Assembly (NCBI GenBank): GCA_964494385.1
Contig: CAZBSE010000043.1
Location: 1 to 5,418, forward strand
Direction: 5' to 3'
Origin: CAZBSE01 sp964494385
GTDB lineage: Bacteria > Actinomycetota > Humimicrobiia > Humimicrobiales > Humimicrobiaceae
Length of the DNA stretch: 5,418 nucleotides
Shown here: positions 1 through 5,354 of the stretch, piece after piece
How the letters are laid out: the number at the start of each line of letters is the position of its first letter
Position numbering within the stretch: position 1 is the first letter of the stretch
Program-made: the position numbers and the translations under genes
Notes under the pieces: generated by a model
The model's input: only the letters and a program-made list of their open reading frames with translations
Databases searched by the model: none
What the model was told of the DNA's origin: nothing

Positions 1-548
1 TTGAAGACACAATGGAAACTTTAATGGATTTAAAAAAGGAAGGAAAGATAAGATCCATAGGTGCCAGCAATGCCAGTCTTAAGGATCTGGAACAGTATAA
101 TCAGGCAGGACAATTGGATGTTGACCAGGAAAAATATAACCTTATTGATAATGAAGTTGAACAGGAAGCCCTTCCCTGGTGTAAAAACAACAGGGTGACT
201 ATGCTTGCATATAGTTCTCTGGCTAAAGGATTGCTTACTGGAAAGATGACTCATGACAGGGAGTTCAAGGGTGATGATCTAAGGAAAAATGATCCCAGAT
301 TCAGCAAAGAAAACAGAAAGAAAATAAATTCTGTTCTGGCAGCTGAATTTGAACCTATCGCTAAAAAGTACGGTTTATCTCTGGCACAATTATCTGTTGC
401 TGCCCTGGTGTCGCAGAACGGTGTAGTAGCACTTTGCGGCATGAGAAATGAAAAGCAGGCAAAAGAGAATGCAAAAGCAGGGGATTCTTTGATAGAGGAA
501 AGCGATATAATGAAAATCAAAAATGCAGTAAAGACACTGGATTTGTAG
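1..548 (+). CDS. Aldo/keto reductase, C-terminal part (cut by window edge)
   Basis: This is the C-terminal half of a TIM-barrel aldo/keto reductase, a cytoplasmic NAD(P)H-dependent enzyme family that reduces aldehydes and ketones. The frame is open from base 3 with no start before the edge, so the gene begins outside; the ATG at 12 lies inside the fold and is not a credible start. About 181 codons are visible out of a usual 310-330. Family signatures appear in order: GKIRSIGASN (beta strand 6 and cofactor contact), QEKYNLID (usual QxxYNL), LAYSSLAKGLLTGK (usual AYSPLxxGLLTGK, here Ser for Pro), and near the end a VVALCGMRNEKQAKEN segment matching the NADP-phosphate loop (GxRxxxQxxEN). The catalytic Asp, Tyr, Lys and His would lie in the missing part. 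The family assignment is firm; the substrate cannot be read. The next gene starts 93 bp downstream, and no clear terminator is seen between them. Confidence 0.93.
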   Translation, partial: EDTMETLMDLKKEGKIRSIGASNASLKDLEQYNQAGQLDVDQEKYNLIDNEVEQEALPWCKNNRVTMLAYSSLAKGLLTGKMTHDREFKGDDLRKNDPRFSKENRKKINSVLAAEFEPIAKKYGLSLAQLSVAALVSQNGVVALCGMRNEKQAKENAKAGDSLIEESDIMKIKNAVKTLDL

Positions 549-641
549 AATTAATTCCATAAAAAGGAAAAGTCAAATATCCATGATAGAATATTGTTAA
601 TAAAGGTTAGAAATATAATTATGGTTATAAGATGGTAACAT

Positions 642-1007
642 ATGGAACTAAAAAATGACCTTAAAGAAACGCCAATATCTATCAGGTGGCTGGGATATTT
701 TTCAAGAATCAGTGCCTGGCTGCTTCTGGTATCAGTGGTTGTCCTGATAGCCACAGGATGGGGTATTACTCATACTGAGGTTATTTATAAAGCTACTTTT
801 GGACTTGTTGATCGTCGGCTGGCGGATGCTATCCACAGGGCAAGCAACGTACCATTGGCCATATTCTTTCTGGCTCACGTGCTTATAAATATTAGAATGA
901 TGGTGTACCGTAAAAATTATGGCAGGATTTGGATAATTGATGCTATACTAACCATAATAGGGTTAATGCTGATGGCGTTAGTTCTTTACGTGGAATTTTG
1001 GGCTTAG
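642..1007 (+). CDS. Small three-helix membrane protein, probable cytochrome b subunit
   Basis: A 121-residue integral membrane protein with three hydrophobic helices at about residues 22-42, 64-86 and 96-118. Histidines at 44 (end of helix 1), 65 and 79 (both in helix 2, 14 residues apart) resemble haem b ligand spacing in short cytochrome b561 / formate dehydrogenase gamma-type subunits. It precedes a molybdopterin oxidoreductase gene by 11 nt, and the stop codon overlaps that gene's ribosome-binding site, so the two are translationally coupled. The inferred role is to pass electrons between membrane quinone and the surface molybdoprotein, as MsrQ does for MsrP, although MsrQ has six helices and is much longer. 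The ATG at 642 is the only plausible start because an in-frame stop sits two codons upstream. Its ribosome-binding site (GATGGT, 631-636) is weak. The haem assignment is an inference; a non-haem anchor subunit is the alternative. Confidence 0.7.
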   Translation: MELKNDLKETPISIRWLGYFSRISAWLLLVSVVVLIATGWGITHTEVIYKATFGLVDRRLADAIHRASNVPLAIFFLAHVLINIRMMVYRKNYGRIWIIDAILTIIGLMLMALVLYVEFWA

Positions 1008-1014
1008 AGGGGTG
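1006..1014 (+). promoter_or_regulatory. Ribosome-binding site that sets the molybdoprotein start
   Basis: AGAGGGGTG sits 4 nt before the ATG at 1019 and overlaps the upstream stop codon (1005-1007). It favours the ATG at 1019 over an in-frame TTG at 998, which would add seven residues in front of a good lipoprotein signal peptide. Confidence 0.7.
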
Positions 1015-1018
1015 TATA

Positions 1019-1708
1019 ATGAAAAAATTTAAAATATTATGGATGCCAATACTCGTAATTACTATATTAACCGCTTTTTTGGTGTCTGCATGCAGTAGCA
1101 GCGGCGTACCTGCATCAGCTGCATCTGAAGAAGAGGTGGAAGCTACAGAATTCCAGGGATCAAAGCTCACACCCATCAAAGATCAGCTCAACAATGCCCT
1201 GATCGGGTCTCAGGTGATAGATCGTGATACATACTTACTGACTGTTGACGGCCTGGTAGATAACCCTCTGACCCTTACCTACGATCAGCTGTTAGAGTAT
1301 CCTCAGGAGTCATGGCTGATGGATCTTGACTGTGTTGAGGGCTGGAGTTTTACGGCCAAATGGACCGGACCCCAGCTTAATTCCATTTTCAATGATGCCG
1401 GGGTTCAGTCTGATGCCAGGATAGCTATTTTTTGCACTGCCGATGTACCCGAAGGATATTCTTCTCTTGACCTGGGCTATATTCGCGACAATAATATTAT
1501 AATTGCCCTGAAGCTAAATGATGTTACTATACCTGACGACAGGGGTTTTCCTTTCCAGGTGGTGGCAAAAGAAAAATTCGGCTATAAATGGGCTAAATGG
1601 GTTACACGTATTGAGTTGTCATCTAACATTGATTTTCGAGGATACTGGGAAAACGCAGGTTATAATAATAATGCGGATGTTGAAGGGCCACCATTGGAGC
1701 AGAATTAA
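1019..1708 (+). CDS. Molybdopterin-dependent oxidoreductase lipoprotein (sulfite oxidase / MsrP fold)
   Basis: A 229-residue surface lipoprotein of the oxidoreductase molybdopterin-binding family. Residues 1-25 are a lipoprotein signal peptide: KK start, a hydrophobic stretch and lipobox LVSAC, with Cys25 as the expected lipidation site. A short Ser/Glu-rich linker follows. The catalytic domain runs from about 65 to 215: YLLTVDGLVDNPLTLTYDQL is the usual opening; Cys105 in LDCVEGWS is the expected molybdenum thiolate ligand; GFPFQVV (176-182) and GYKWAKWVTRIEL (188-200) match the cofactor-binding end of the domain. The sulfite oxidase dimerisation domain is absent, as in MsrP/YedY-like short forms. 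Unlike MsrP, the signal peptide is a lipoprotein type without a twin-arginine motif, which is odd for a protein that would normally fold with its cofactor in the cytoplasm and leave by Tat. The coupled upstream membrane protein is the likely electron partner. The substrate (methionine sulfoxide, sulfite or another oxyanion) is not determinable. Confidence 0.88.
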   Translation: MKKFKILWMPILVITILTAFLVSACSSSGVPASAASEEEVEATEFQGSKLTPIKDQLNNALIGSQVIDRDTYLLTVDGLVDNPLTLTYDQLLEYPQESWLMDLDCVEGWSFTAKWTGPQLNSIFNDAGVQSDARIAIFCTADVPEGYSSLDLGYIRDNNIIIALKLNDVTIPDDRGFPFQVVAKEKFGYKWAKWVTRIELSSNIDFRGYWENAGYNNNADVEGPPLEQN

Positions 1709-1722
1709 AAAATCTGTATAAA

Positions 1723-2694
1723 TTATTGATATCTTGGATTATTTAGCTTCTTTATTTTTTTATAACATTTTGATGTCCAGCTCCATAGGTCATATCCTGT
1801 ATTATCCATAAATATCACCCGGTCCATAAGGTCAGGACTAATACTTGGACGTAAAGATTTTTCTTCCTTCTTGGGAATAACTATAGCATGCAGATAATCA
1901 TTTAGGGAAAGGCTGTCTTTTATCTTGCAGGGATGATATCCGTCATTACAATAATCCGGATGAGACAATAATTTCTGATAATTAAAGTAATAACTTATTC
2001 CGGGATTAAATTTATTCCTTAGATGTTTTTCTGATGGATTTTTTCCAAGTATTCTTTCCGTTACAAGCCGGTCTCCTGTAATACAGTTACCAAAAGAAAG
2101 CTGAATATATTTAAAATAATCTGCAGGATCACCTGAAGCATTTCTCTTTTTCTGCATAAGGATTTTCCCGTCTGTATTTCTGGCTTTGCATGCTGATAGT
2201 ATTTTGCCTTCATTAAAAATTGATAATGCATTCTGTACAGATGCGGTATGTTTTAAGAAATCTGTCATACAGCCCTTTTCAATGCAGTTTCTGCAATGAG
2301 TAAGTTTTTTAGGCAAAGCTACAATATTTTTCTTTCCTTTAATAAAATAATCATCAATAGCGGTGCCAATAGTTTTTGATGTATTTTCATCTTGAAACCA
2401 TATAGAGATCCTTCTTCCATGCTTCAGTTCATAGATTAAGAAATTTATGAAATTAAAAGTCTCCCATCTGCTTGGAATCGGATAATTAGAAAGTGAGTTA
2501 TAGTATCTGCGTATGTTTATATCATTTCCATAGCGCCAGATGATCCTATAGTCATAGCTGTCGAAGGTGACCAGTAAATCAAAACCTTTATCTTTTAGTA
2601 CTCTTACAATCTGCCGGTCTTCAATAATTTTTTTATCTGCTGCAATCTCTGCAATTCTATTTTCATATATCCACTTGATTTTCATTTGATACAT
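1723..2694 (-). CDS. Uncharacterised 323-residue protein with Cys cluster and possible ADP-ribosyltransferase-like C-terminal half
   Basis: I do not recognise a named function. The N-terminal part (about 1-130) is rich in Tyr, Arg and Trp and has the look of a compact globular domain (DSYDYRIIWRYG, SRWETFNFINFLIYELKHG). A Cys cluster follows (HCRNCIEKGC, Cys134/137/142), possibly a metal site. From 145 the segment DFLKHTASVQNALSIFNEGKI resembles the first strand and helix of ADP-ribosyltransferase folds (DarT-like H-x-T...L..IL..G.L), with His149 in the NAD-site position. Later blocks (NASGDPADYFKY, GNCITGDRLVTER, DGYHPCKIKD, LMDRVIFMD) look conserved in style. No signal peptide or membrane helix is seen, so it is probably cytoplasmic. 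There is no Shine-Dalgarno site before ATG 2694 or the alternative ATG at 2685, which would give a cleaner start (MKIKWIYENR). It converges on the molybdoprotein gene with a 14-nt gap. The ADP-ribosyltransferase idea is inference only. Confidence 0.8.
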   Translation of the reverse strand: MYQMKIKWIYENRIAEIAADKKIIEDRQIVRVLKDKGFDLLVTFDSYDYRIIWRYGNDINIRRYYNSLSNYPIPSRWETFNFINFLIYELKHGRRISIWFQDENTSKTIGTAIDDYFIKGKKNIVALPKKLTHCRNCIEKGCMTDFLKHTASVQNALSIFNEGKILSACKARNTDGKILMQKKRNASGDPADYFKYIQLSFGNCITGDRLVTERILGKNPSEKHLRNKFNPGISYYFNYQKLLSHPDYCNDGYHPCKIKDSLSLNDYLHAIVIPKKEEKSLRPSISPDLMDRVIFMDNTGYDLWSWTSKCYKKIKKLNNPRYQ

Positions 2695-2721
2695 AATAAA
2701 TATAATTTAACACTTAATAAT

Positions 2722-2770
2722 AGTAGTCCCAAGTTACAGAATTTAGAACCGGATTATAAGGAAATTAATT
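2722..2770 (+). repeat. Degenerate dispersed repeat, copy A
   Basis: One member of a family of about 45-50 bp. The core reads AGTCCCAAGT, then ATTTAGAACCGGATTATAAG, then an AAATTAATT tail. It starts 28 bp from the first codon of the minus-strand gene. It matches copy B at about three positions in four, copy C similarly, and an inverted copy D by a 15-base exact block (2718-2732). Confidence 0.6.
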
Positions 2771-2811
2771 AATTATAGAATAAAAGCATAAATATTAATA
2801 AAAAATCTTAA

Positions 2812-2860
2812 GGAGCCCCAAGTAGTGAATTTTAGAACCAAATTTTGAGGGAATTAGTTT
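2812..2860 (+). repeat. Degenerate dispersed repeat, copy B
   Basis: Direct copy lying 90 bp after copy A. It shows the same order of blocks: GCCCCAAGT, GAATTTTAGAACC, then TTTTGAGGGAATTAGTTT. Some small gaps are needed to align it with A. The sequence between A and B is very AT-rich and carries nothing else recognisable. Confidence 0.55.
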
Positions 2861-2913
2861 GTCTCGGAAAACTCTTTACTATTTAAATAATTATTTTAAA
2901 ATCAATATAATAT

Positions 2914-3264
2914 ATGGATAGAAGAAAAGAACTTAGAGAACAATACAAGCAGTTTAAACCAGATATGGGAATTTTTATTATTCGCTCTAAATCCAGCAAT
3001 AAGTGTTATATTGAAAGTACTAAGGATTTAAAAAGCAAAGTAAACAGTACAAAATTTAAACTAGAATTTGGAAATCATCCCAAAAAAGAGCTTCAAAAAG
3101 AATGGAAAAGCTATGGTGAAAAAAACTTTATAATTGAAATACTTGAGAAGCTTAAATACGATAAAAATGAATCTAAAACTGATTACACTGAGGATTTAGC
3201 CTTGTTAAAAATGATATGGGCAGAAAAGTTACTTCAAAAAGGCATAAAAGTTTATAAAAATTGA
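2914..3264 (+). CDS. Small degenerate GIY-YIG domain protein
   Basis: A 116-residue cytoplasmic protein. MGIFIIRSKSSNKCYIESTKDL (18-39) is the two-strand core of a GIY-YIG nuclease domain, with GIF (19-21) for GIY and YIE (32-34) for YIG. A helix follows (LQKEWKSYGEKNFIIEILEKL, 60-80), then a C-terminal acidic helix ending in EDLALLKMIWAEKL. It resembles a stand-alone GIY-YIG family found in Firmicutes and other prokaryotes. The glycine of YIG is replaced by Glu and no arginine follows in the usual helix position, so phosphodiester cleavage is doubtful; nucleic-acid binding is an alternative. The start is fixed by a stop two codons upstream (TAA 2908-2910). There is no Shine-Dalgarno site: the 30 bases before the ATG are almost pure A and T. 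It is divergent from the minus-strand gene across the repeat-bearing gap. Confidence 0.75.
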   Translation: MDRRKELREQYKQFKPDMGIFIIRSKSSNKCYIESTKDLKSKVNSTKFKLEFGNHPKKELQKEWKSYGEKNFIIEILEKLKYDKNESKTDYTEDLALLKMIWAEKLLQKGIKVYKN

Positions 3265-3549
3265 GTACACTTTTCCCTTAAATCCAATAATAATAAGGTC
3301 ATATATTTGATTTTTACTATCTTTTAATTTCATATATATTCCCACTGTTTATTCAAAATAAAATAATATAAGAACTGCAATTAAAATGGGACTGATGTAA
3401 TTATCTTAAAGCGGCTGGCCATTGTGTATGCAATTTGAACTGAATTACTAAGTTTAAATGAGAATTTTATACCCGAGTCCTATGTTGAGATATAAATATA
3501 TTTTTCTTATAATGTATTAACGCATTTAAGAAATATTAAAGGATAATTA
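3265..3549. other. AT-rich intergenic gap, no gene seen
   Basis: This 285-bp stretch between the GIY-YIG gene and the DUF6512 gene has stops in all frames and no open frame of useful length. It holds a good promoter near its right end, described separately. I see no RNA gene, no repeat copy and no convincing terminator. Confidence 0.5.
3485..3513 (+). promoter_or_regulatory. Sigma-70-type promoter for the DUF6512 gene
   Basis: TTGAGA (3485-3490) and a consensus TATAAT (3508-3513) are separated by exactly 17 bases. Transcription would start near 3520, giving a leader of about 30 nt that contains the ribosome-binding site AAAGGA (3538-3543), 6 nt before the ATG at 3550. Confidence 0.7.
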
Positions 3550-4095
3550 ATGAATAGAAAAAGAATACTATCCTGGGAGATGTTTGGAATTCTTTTTACA
3601 GTTTTAATTGGTGCACTTCTTCATTTTACTTTTGAACTAAGTGGTGAATGGACACCAATGGCCATTATAAGCGGAGTCAATGAAAGCACCTGGGAGCATT
3701 TTAAGATAGGCTTCTGGCCGGCTTTTGCATGGGGTATCATAGAATTTTTTATATTTGGAAAGAAAGTAAAGAATTTCTTTTTTGCAAAGGGCATTTCATT
3801 TCTGGTAATTCCTGCTGTAATTTCTATTCTTTTTTATGGGTATACCTCAATATTTAAGATAGAGAGCCTTGCTCTAGATATATTAATATTTATCATTGCA
3901 ATTGCAGTTGCACAGATATTAAGTTATAGATTAATGCTTCTAAAGGAAAGAAAGTTATACCTCAATATTATTGGAGGTATAATAATAGTTGTAAATATAG
4001 TCTTATATAGTCTTTTCAGTTTTTTCCCACCAGAGTGTCTAATTTTTAAGGATCCCGTTACTGGCGGATATGGAATAGTGGAAAATCTCCATTAG
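3550..4095 (+). CDS. DUF6512 family membrane protein
   Basis: A 181-residue polytopic membrane protein of unknown function. Hydrophobic helices lie at about 9-29, 54-70, 82-99, 106-127 and 137-158. The conserved signature is the block after helix 1, SGVNESTWEHFKIGFWPAF (41-59), with Asn44, Glu45, Trp48, Glu49 and His50. The C-terminal FFPPECLIFKDPVTGGYG block is the second family hallmark. His25 in helix 1 (ALLHFTFEL) is another polar intramembrane residue. The family is seen in Clostridia-like bacteria and other prokaryotes; no activity is established to my knowledge. The start is supported by AAAGGA six bases upstream and a consensus-like promoter, so the gene is probably transcribed alone. 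It converges on the heliorhodopsin gene with a 118-bp gap. A functional link to that gene is possible but rests on adjacency only. Confidence 0.8.
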   Translation: MNRKRILSWEMFGILFTVLIGALLHFTFELSGEWTPMAIISGVNESTWEHFKIGFWPAFAWGIIEFFIFGKKVKNFFFAKGISFLVIPAVISILFYGYTSIFKIESLALDILIFIIAIAVAQILSYRLMLLKERKLYLNIIGGIIIVVNIVLYSLFSFFPPECLIFKDPVTGGYGIVENLH

Positions 4096-4129
4096 CAAGT
4101 ATTTGAGAAAAAAAAGAAATGCGCCTAAA

Positions 4130-4170
4130 GGGTATAAAGCTTATTTCTAAGCTTTTCATTTATATAGCCC
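4130..4170. terminator. Nested hairpin between convergent genes, possible bidirectional terminator
   Basis: An exact 8-bp stem AAAGCTTA/TAAGCTTT (4136-4143 with 4148-4155, loop TTTC) is nested in an outer pairing of GGGTATA (4130-4136) with TATAGCCC (4163-4170, one bulged G); the two stems compete for one base. It sits between two convergent stop codons. The stem is A/T-rich and no T-run follows directly on the + strand. On the minus strand a run of eight T (complement of the A-run near 4109-4116) lies about 20 nt further on, so the terminator call is tentative. Confidence 0.4.
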
Positions 4171-4213
4171 ATACCATAAGACTATAATATTATTTATTTA
4201 AAATATTTTATTT

Positions 4214-5017
4214 CTAAACGGGCTGCATAGTCCCTGCAAATACTAACCAGGCAAGAAGTGATTTTGCTACCAGGCTAAGGATAATATAGCCTCTTTCTCC
4301 ATACAGATAATCACGCCACCTACCAATCTTTTTATATTGTAATACCATATTTATTGGGAAGGTATTAAACAGGATAAAGTAAGTACCAAATATGGCATAA
4401 ACAAACCAAGGAACCTGCTCCAAGACTCCAGGAGACTTTACTGCAGAACCCAGGAAATATAATAGAACTACTACCCAGGGGATTGATCCGGAAAAACTAC
4501 CGATTATAAAAGCTGTCCAGTTGGTCTTTTTTGTGGTCTGGTTGTGTATCTCCATCATAAGACCTAAAAGGTTCATAGTGGCATTAAGCCCTACTATGGC
4601 TACTATAGTGCCTATATCCTTAGCTCCAAAGAGCATGGATATAAGAACTATCATAACTGATGAGCTCAAAGCATATTCAAACCACCTGAAATAATTAATT
4701 CCCTTCTCCAGTCTGGAATTGTAAAAATCATTTACCCGAGGAAGGACTACCAAAAAATGTGCTATGGCTGATAGAAAAAGAAATACTGACACGATTACTC
4801 CAATAGGAATTGAACCTATCACTTCTGAATCAACAAATAATCTCATCTTTTCTGTATCAAAAGATTGAAAATAGTACTCTACTGGTAGTTTAAAATCTTT
4901 GATATTGGTAATAATTAGTCCCATCACCAACATAAGCATCGCTTGAACAAAATGCAGTCCTGCCATTACTCCATTGAATTTGCGAAGATAGGGGAAGGTG
5001 ATTTTTCTTTCAGTCAT
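4214..5017 (-). CDS. Heliorhodopsin (retinal-binding seven-helix photoreceptor)
   Basis: A 267-residue seven-helix membrane protein of the heliorhodopsin family, distinct from type-1 rhodopsins and inserted with the N terminus in the cytoplasm. Approximate helices: 14-38, 66-92, 107-131, 136-157, 167-190, 202-228, 240-262. Lys252 in SLVAKSLLAW (helix 7) is the retinal Schiff-base lysine, matching Lys241 of the type protein 48C12. Glu114 in WFEYALSSS (helix 3) is the counterion (Glu107). His22 and His87 match His23 and His80, and Ser119, Ser248, Asn108, Arg111 and Asn145 also align. All main chromophore-pocket residues are therefore present and the protein should be photoactive if retinal is supplied. 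Known members are slow-cycling and mostly non-pumping; signalling, enzyme regulation and light- or oxidative-stress roles have been proposed. No retinal or carotenoid gene lies nearby. The length is near the family norm (about 250-265). The start is fixed by AAGGAGGT just upstream. Confidence 0.96.
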   Translation of the reverse strand: MTERKITFPYLRKFNGVMAGLHFVQAMLMLVMGLIITNIKDFKLPVEYYFQSFDTEKMRLFVDSEVIGSIPIGVIVSVFLFLSAIAHFLVVLPRVNDFYNSRLEKGINYFRWFEYALSSSVMIVLISMLFGAKDIGTIVAIVGLNATMNLLGLMMEIHNQTTKKTNWTAFIIGSFSGSIPWVVVLLYFLGSAVKSPGVLEQVPWFVYAIFGTYFILFNTFPINMVLQYKKIGRWRDYLYGERGYIILSLVAKSLLAWLVFAGTMQPV

Positions 5018-5021
5018 TTTT

Positions 5022-5029
5022 ACCTCCTT
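5022..5029 (-). promoter_or_regulatory. Strong Shine-Dalgarno site of the heliorhodopsin gene
   Basis: On the minus strand AAGGAGGT is followed by four A and the ATG. It is the strongest ribosome-binding site in the window and implies efficient translation. Confidence 0.85.
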
Positions 5030-5043
5030 GAAAAGGCATTAAT

Positions 5044-5049
5044 ATTATA
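5044..5049 (-). promoter_or_regulatory. Candidate -10 element of the heliorhodopsin promoter
   Basis: A consensus TATAAT on the minus strand, preceded by TTGAC with no gap. A start near 5037 would give a leader of about 20 nt holding the ribosome-binding site. The -35 position at 17-base spacing (about 5067-5072) is not TTGACA-like and instead lies inside a palindrome. Confidence 0.5.
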
Positions 5050-5065
5050 GTCAAGTACATGTAAG

Positions 5066-5085
5066 AATTATTATAATAATTATAT
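5066..5085. promoter_or_regulatory. Palindromic operator candidate, PerR/Fur-type box
   Basis: AATTATTATAATAATT (5066-5081) is a perfect 16-bp palindrome. Overlapping it, TTATAATAATTATAT (5071-5085) matches 13 of the 14 defined positions of the Bacillus PerR box, TTATAATnATTATAA. It covers the expected -35 region of the heliorhodopsin promoter, where a bound repressor would block polymerase. The surrounding DNA is very AT-rich, which raises the chance of coincidence. Confidence 0.4.
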
Positions 5086-5171
5086 ACTTTTTAAAGGCTT
5101 TTAGGAATCAACGTATCTTATGTGTTAAAAAGATCTTTTAATGAAGCTTCTTTCCTAAATTTAAAATTATC

Positions 5172-5216
5172 TTTTAAGCTTATAGAACGGTTTATATACT
5201 TTGGGACTACTATTAA
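5172..5216 (-). repeat. Degenerate dispersed repeat, inverted copy D
   Basis: On the minus strand this reads TAATAGTAGTCCCAA (exact 15-base match to 2718-2732), then AACCG and TATAAG in the same order and nearly the same spacing as copy A, with a deletion of about 7 bases between them. It is the only copy in opposite orientation. Confidence 0.5.
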
Positions 5217-5304
5217 TAGCAACAAATTTAACAAAATATATATGGAGGATTTTAAAAAAATACCAAGGGACCCTCAAATTAATTAAGTAATAATCTATAA
5301 TACT

Positions 5305-5354
5305 GGTAGCCTAAGTAAAAGATATTTGGAACCAGATAATAAAAGATTTAAATT
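5305..5354 (+). repeat. Degenerate dispersed repeat, copy C
   Basis: It reads GGTAGCCTAAGT, then ATTTGGAACCAGATAATAAA, then a TTTAAATT tail, matching copy A block for block at about three positions in four. It has the same orientation as A and B. Confidence 0.5.

Noticed and set aside
594..619. TTGTTA ... TATAAT promoter before the cytochrome gene
   Set aside because: The spacer is only 14 bases, too short for a typical sigma-70 promoter; the TATAAT may be chance in AT-rich DNA.
998..1018. TTG start seven codons before the molybdoprotein ATG
   Set aside because: It overlaps the upstream gene, lacks a ribosome-binding site and would spoil the lipoprotein signal peptide.
30..1179. Minus-strand open frames at 30-254, 251-520, 551-754 and 943-1179
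   Set aside because: They mirror the + strand genes, have no ribosome-binding sites and encode no recognisable domains.
1518..1721. Second + frame inside the molybdoprotein gene
   Set aside because: It overlaps a well-supported domain in another frame and shows no start signal or family features.
2810..2848. AAGGAG followed nine bases later by GTG and a 7-codon frame (leader peptide)
   Set aside because: It is very short, lies within repeat copy B and has no link to the downstream gene's start; probably chance.
2906..2911. TATAAT immediately before the GIY-YIG start codon as a -10 element
   Set aside because: Transcription would begin after the ATG, and the -35 position is poor.
2718..5216. 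Complete insertion sequence or CRISPR array
   Set aside because: No transposase is present, and the repeats are few, degenerate and unevenly spaced, with no regular spacers.
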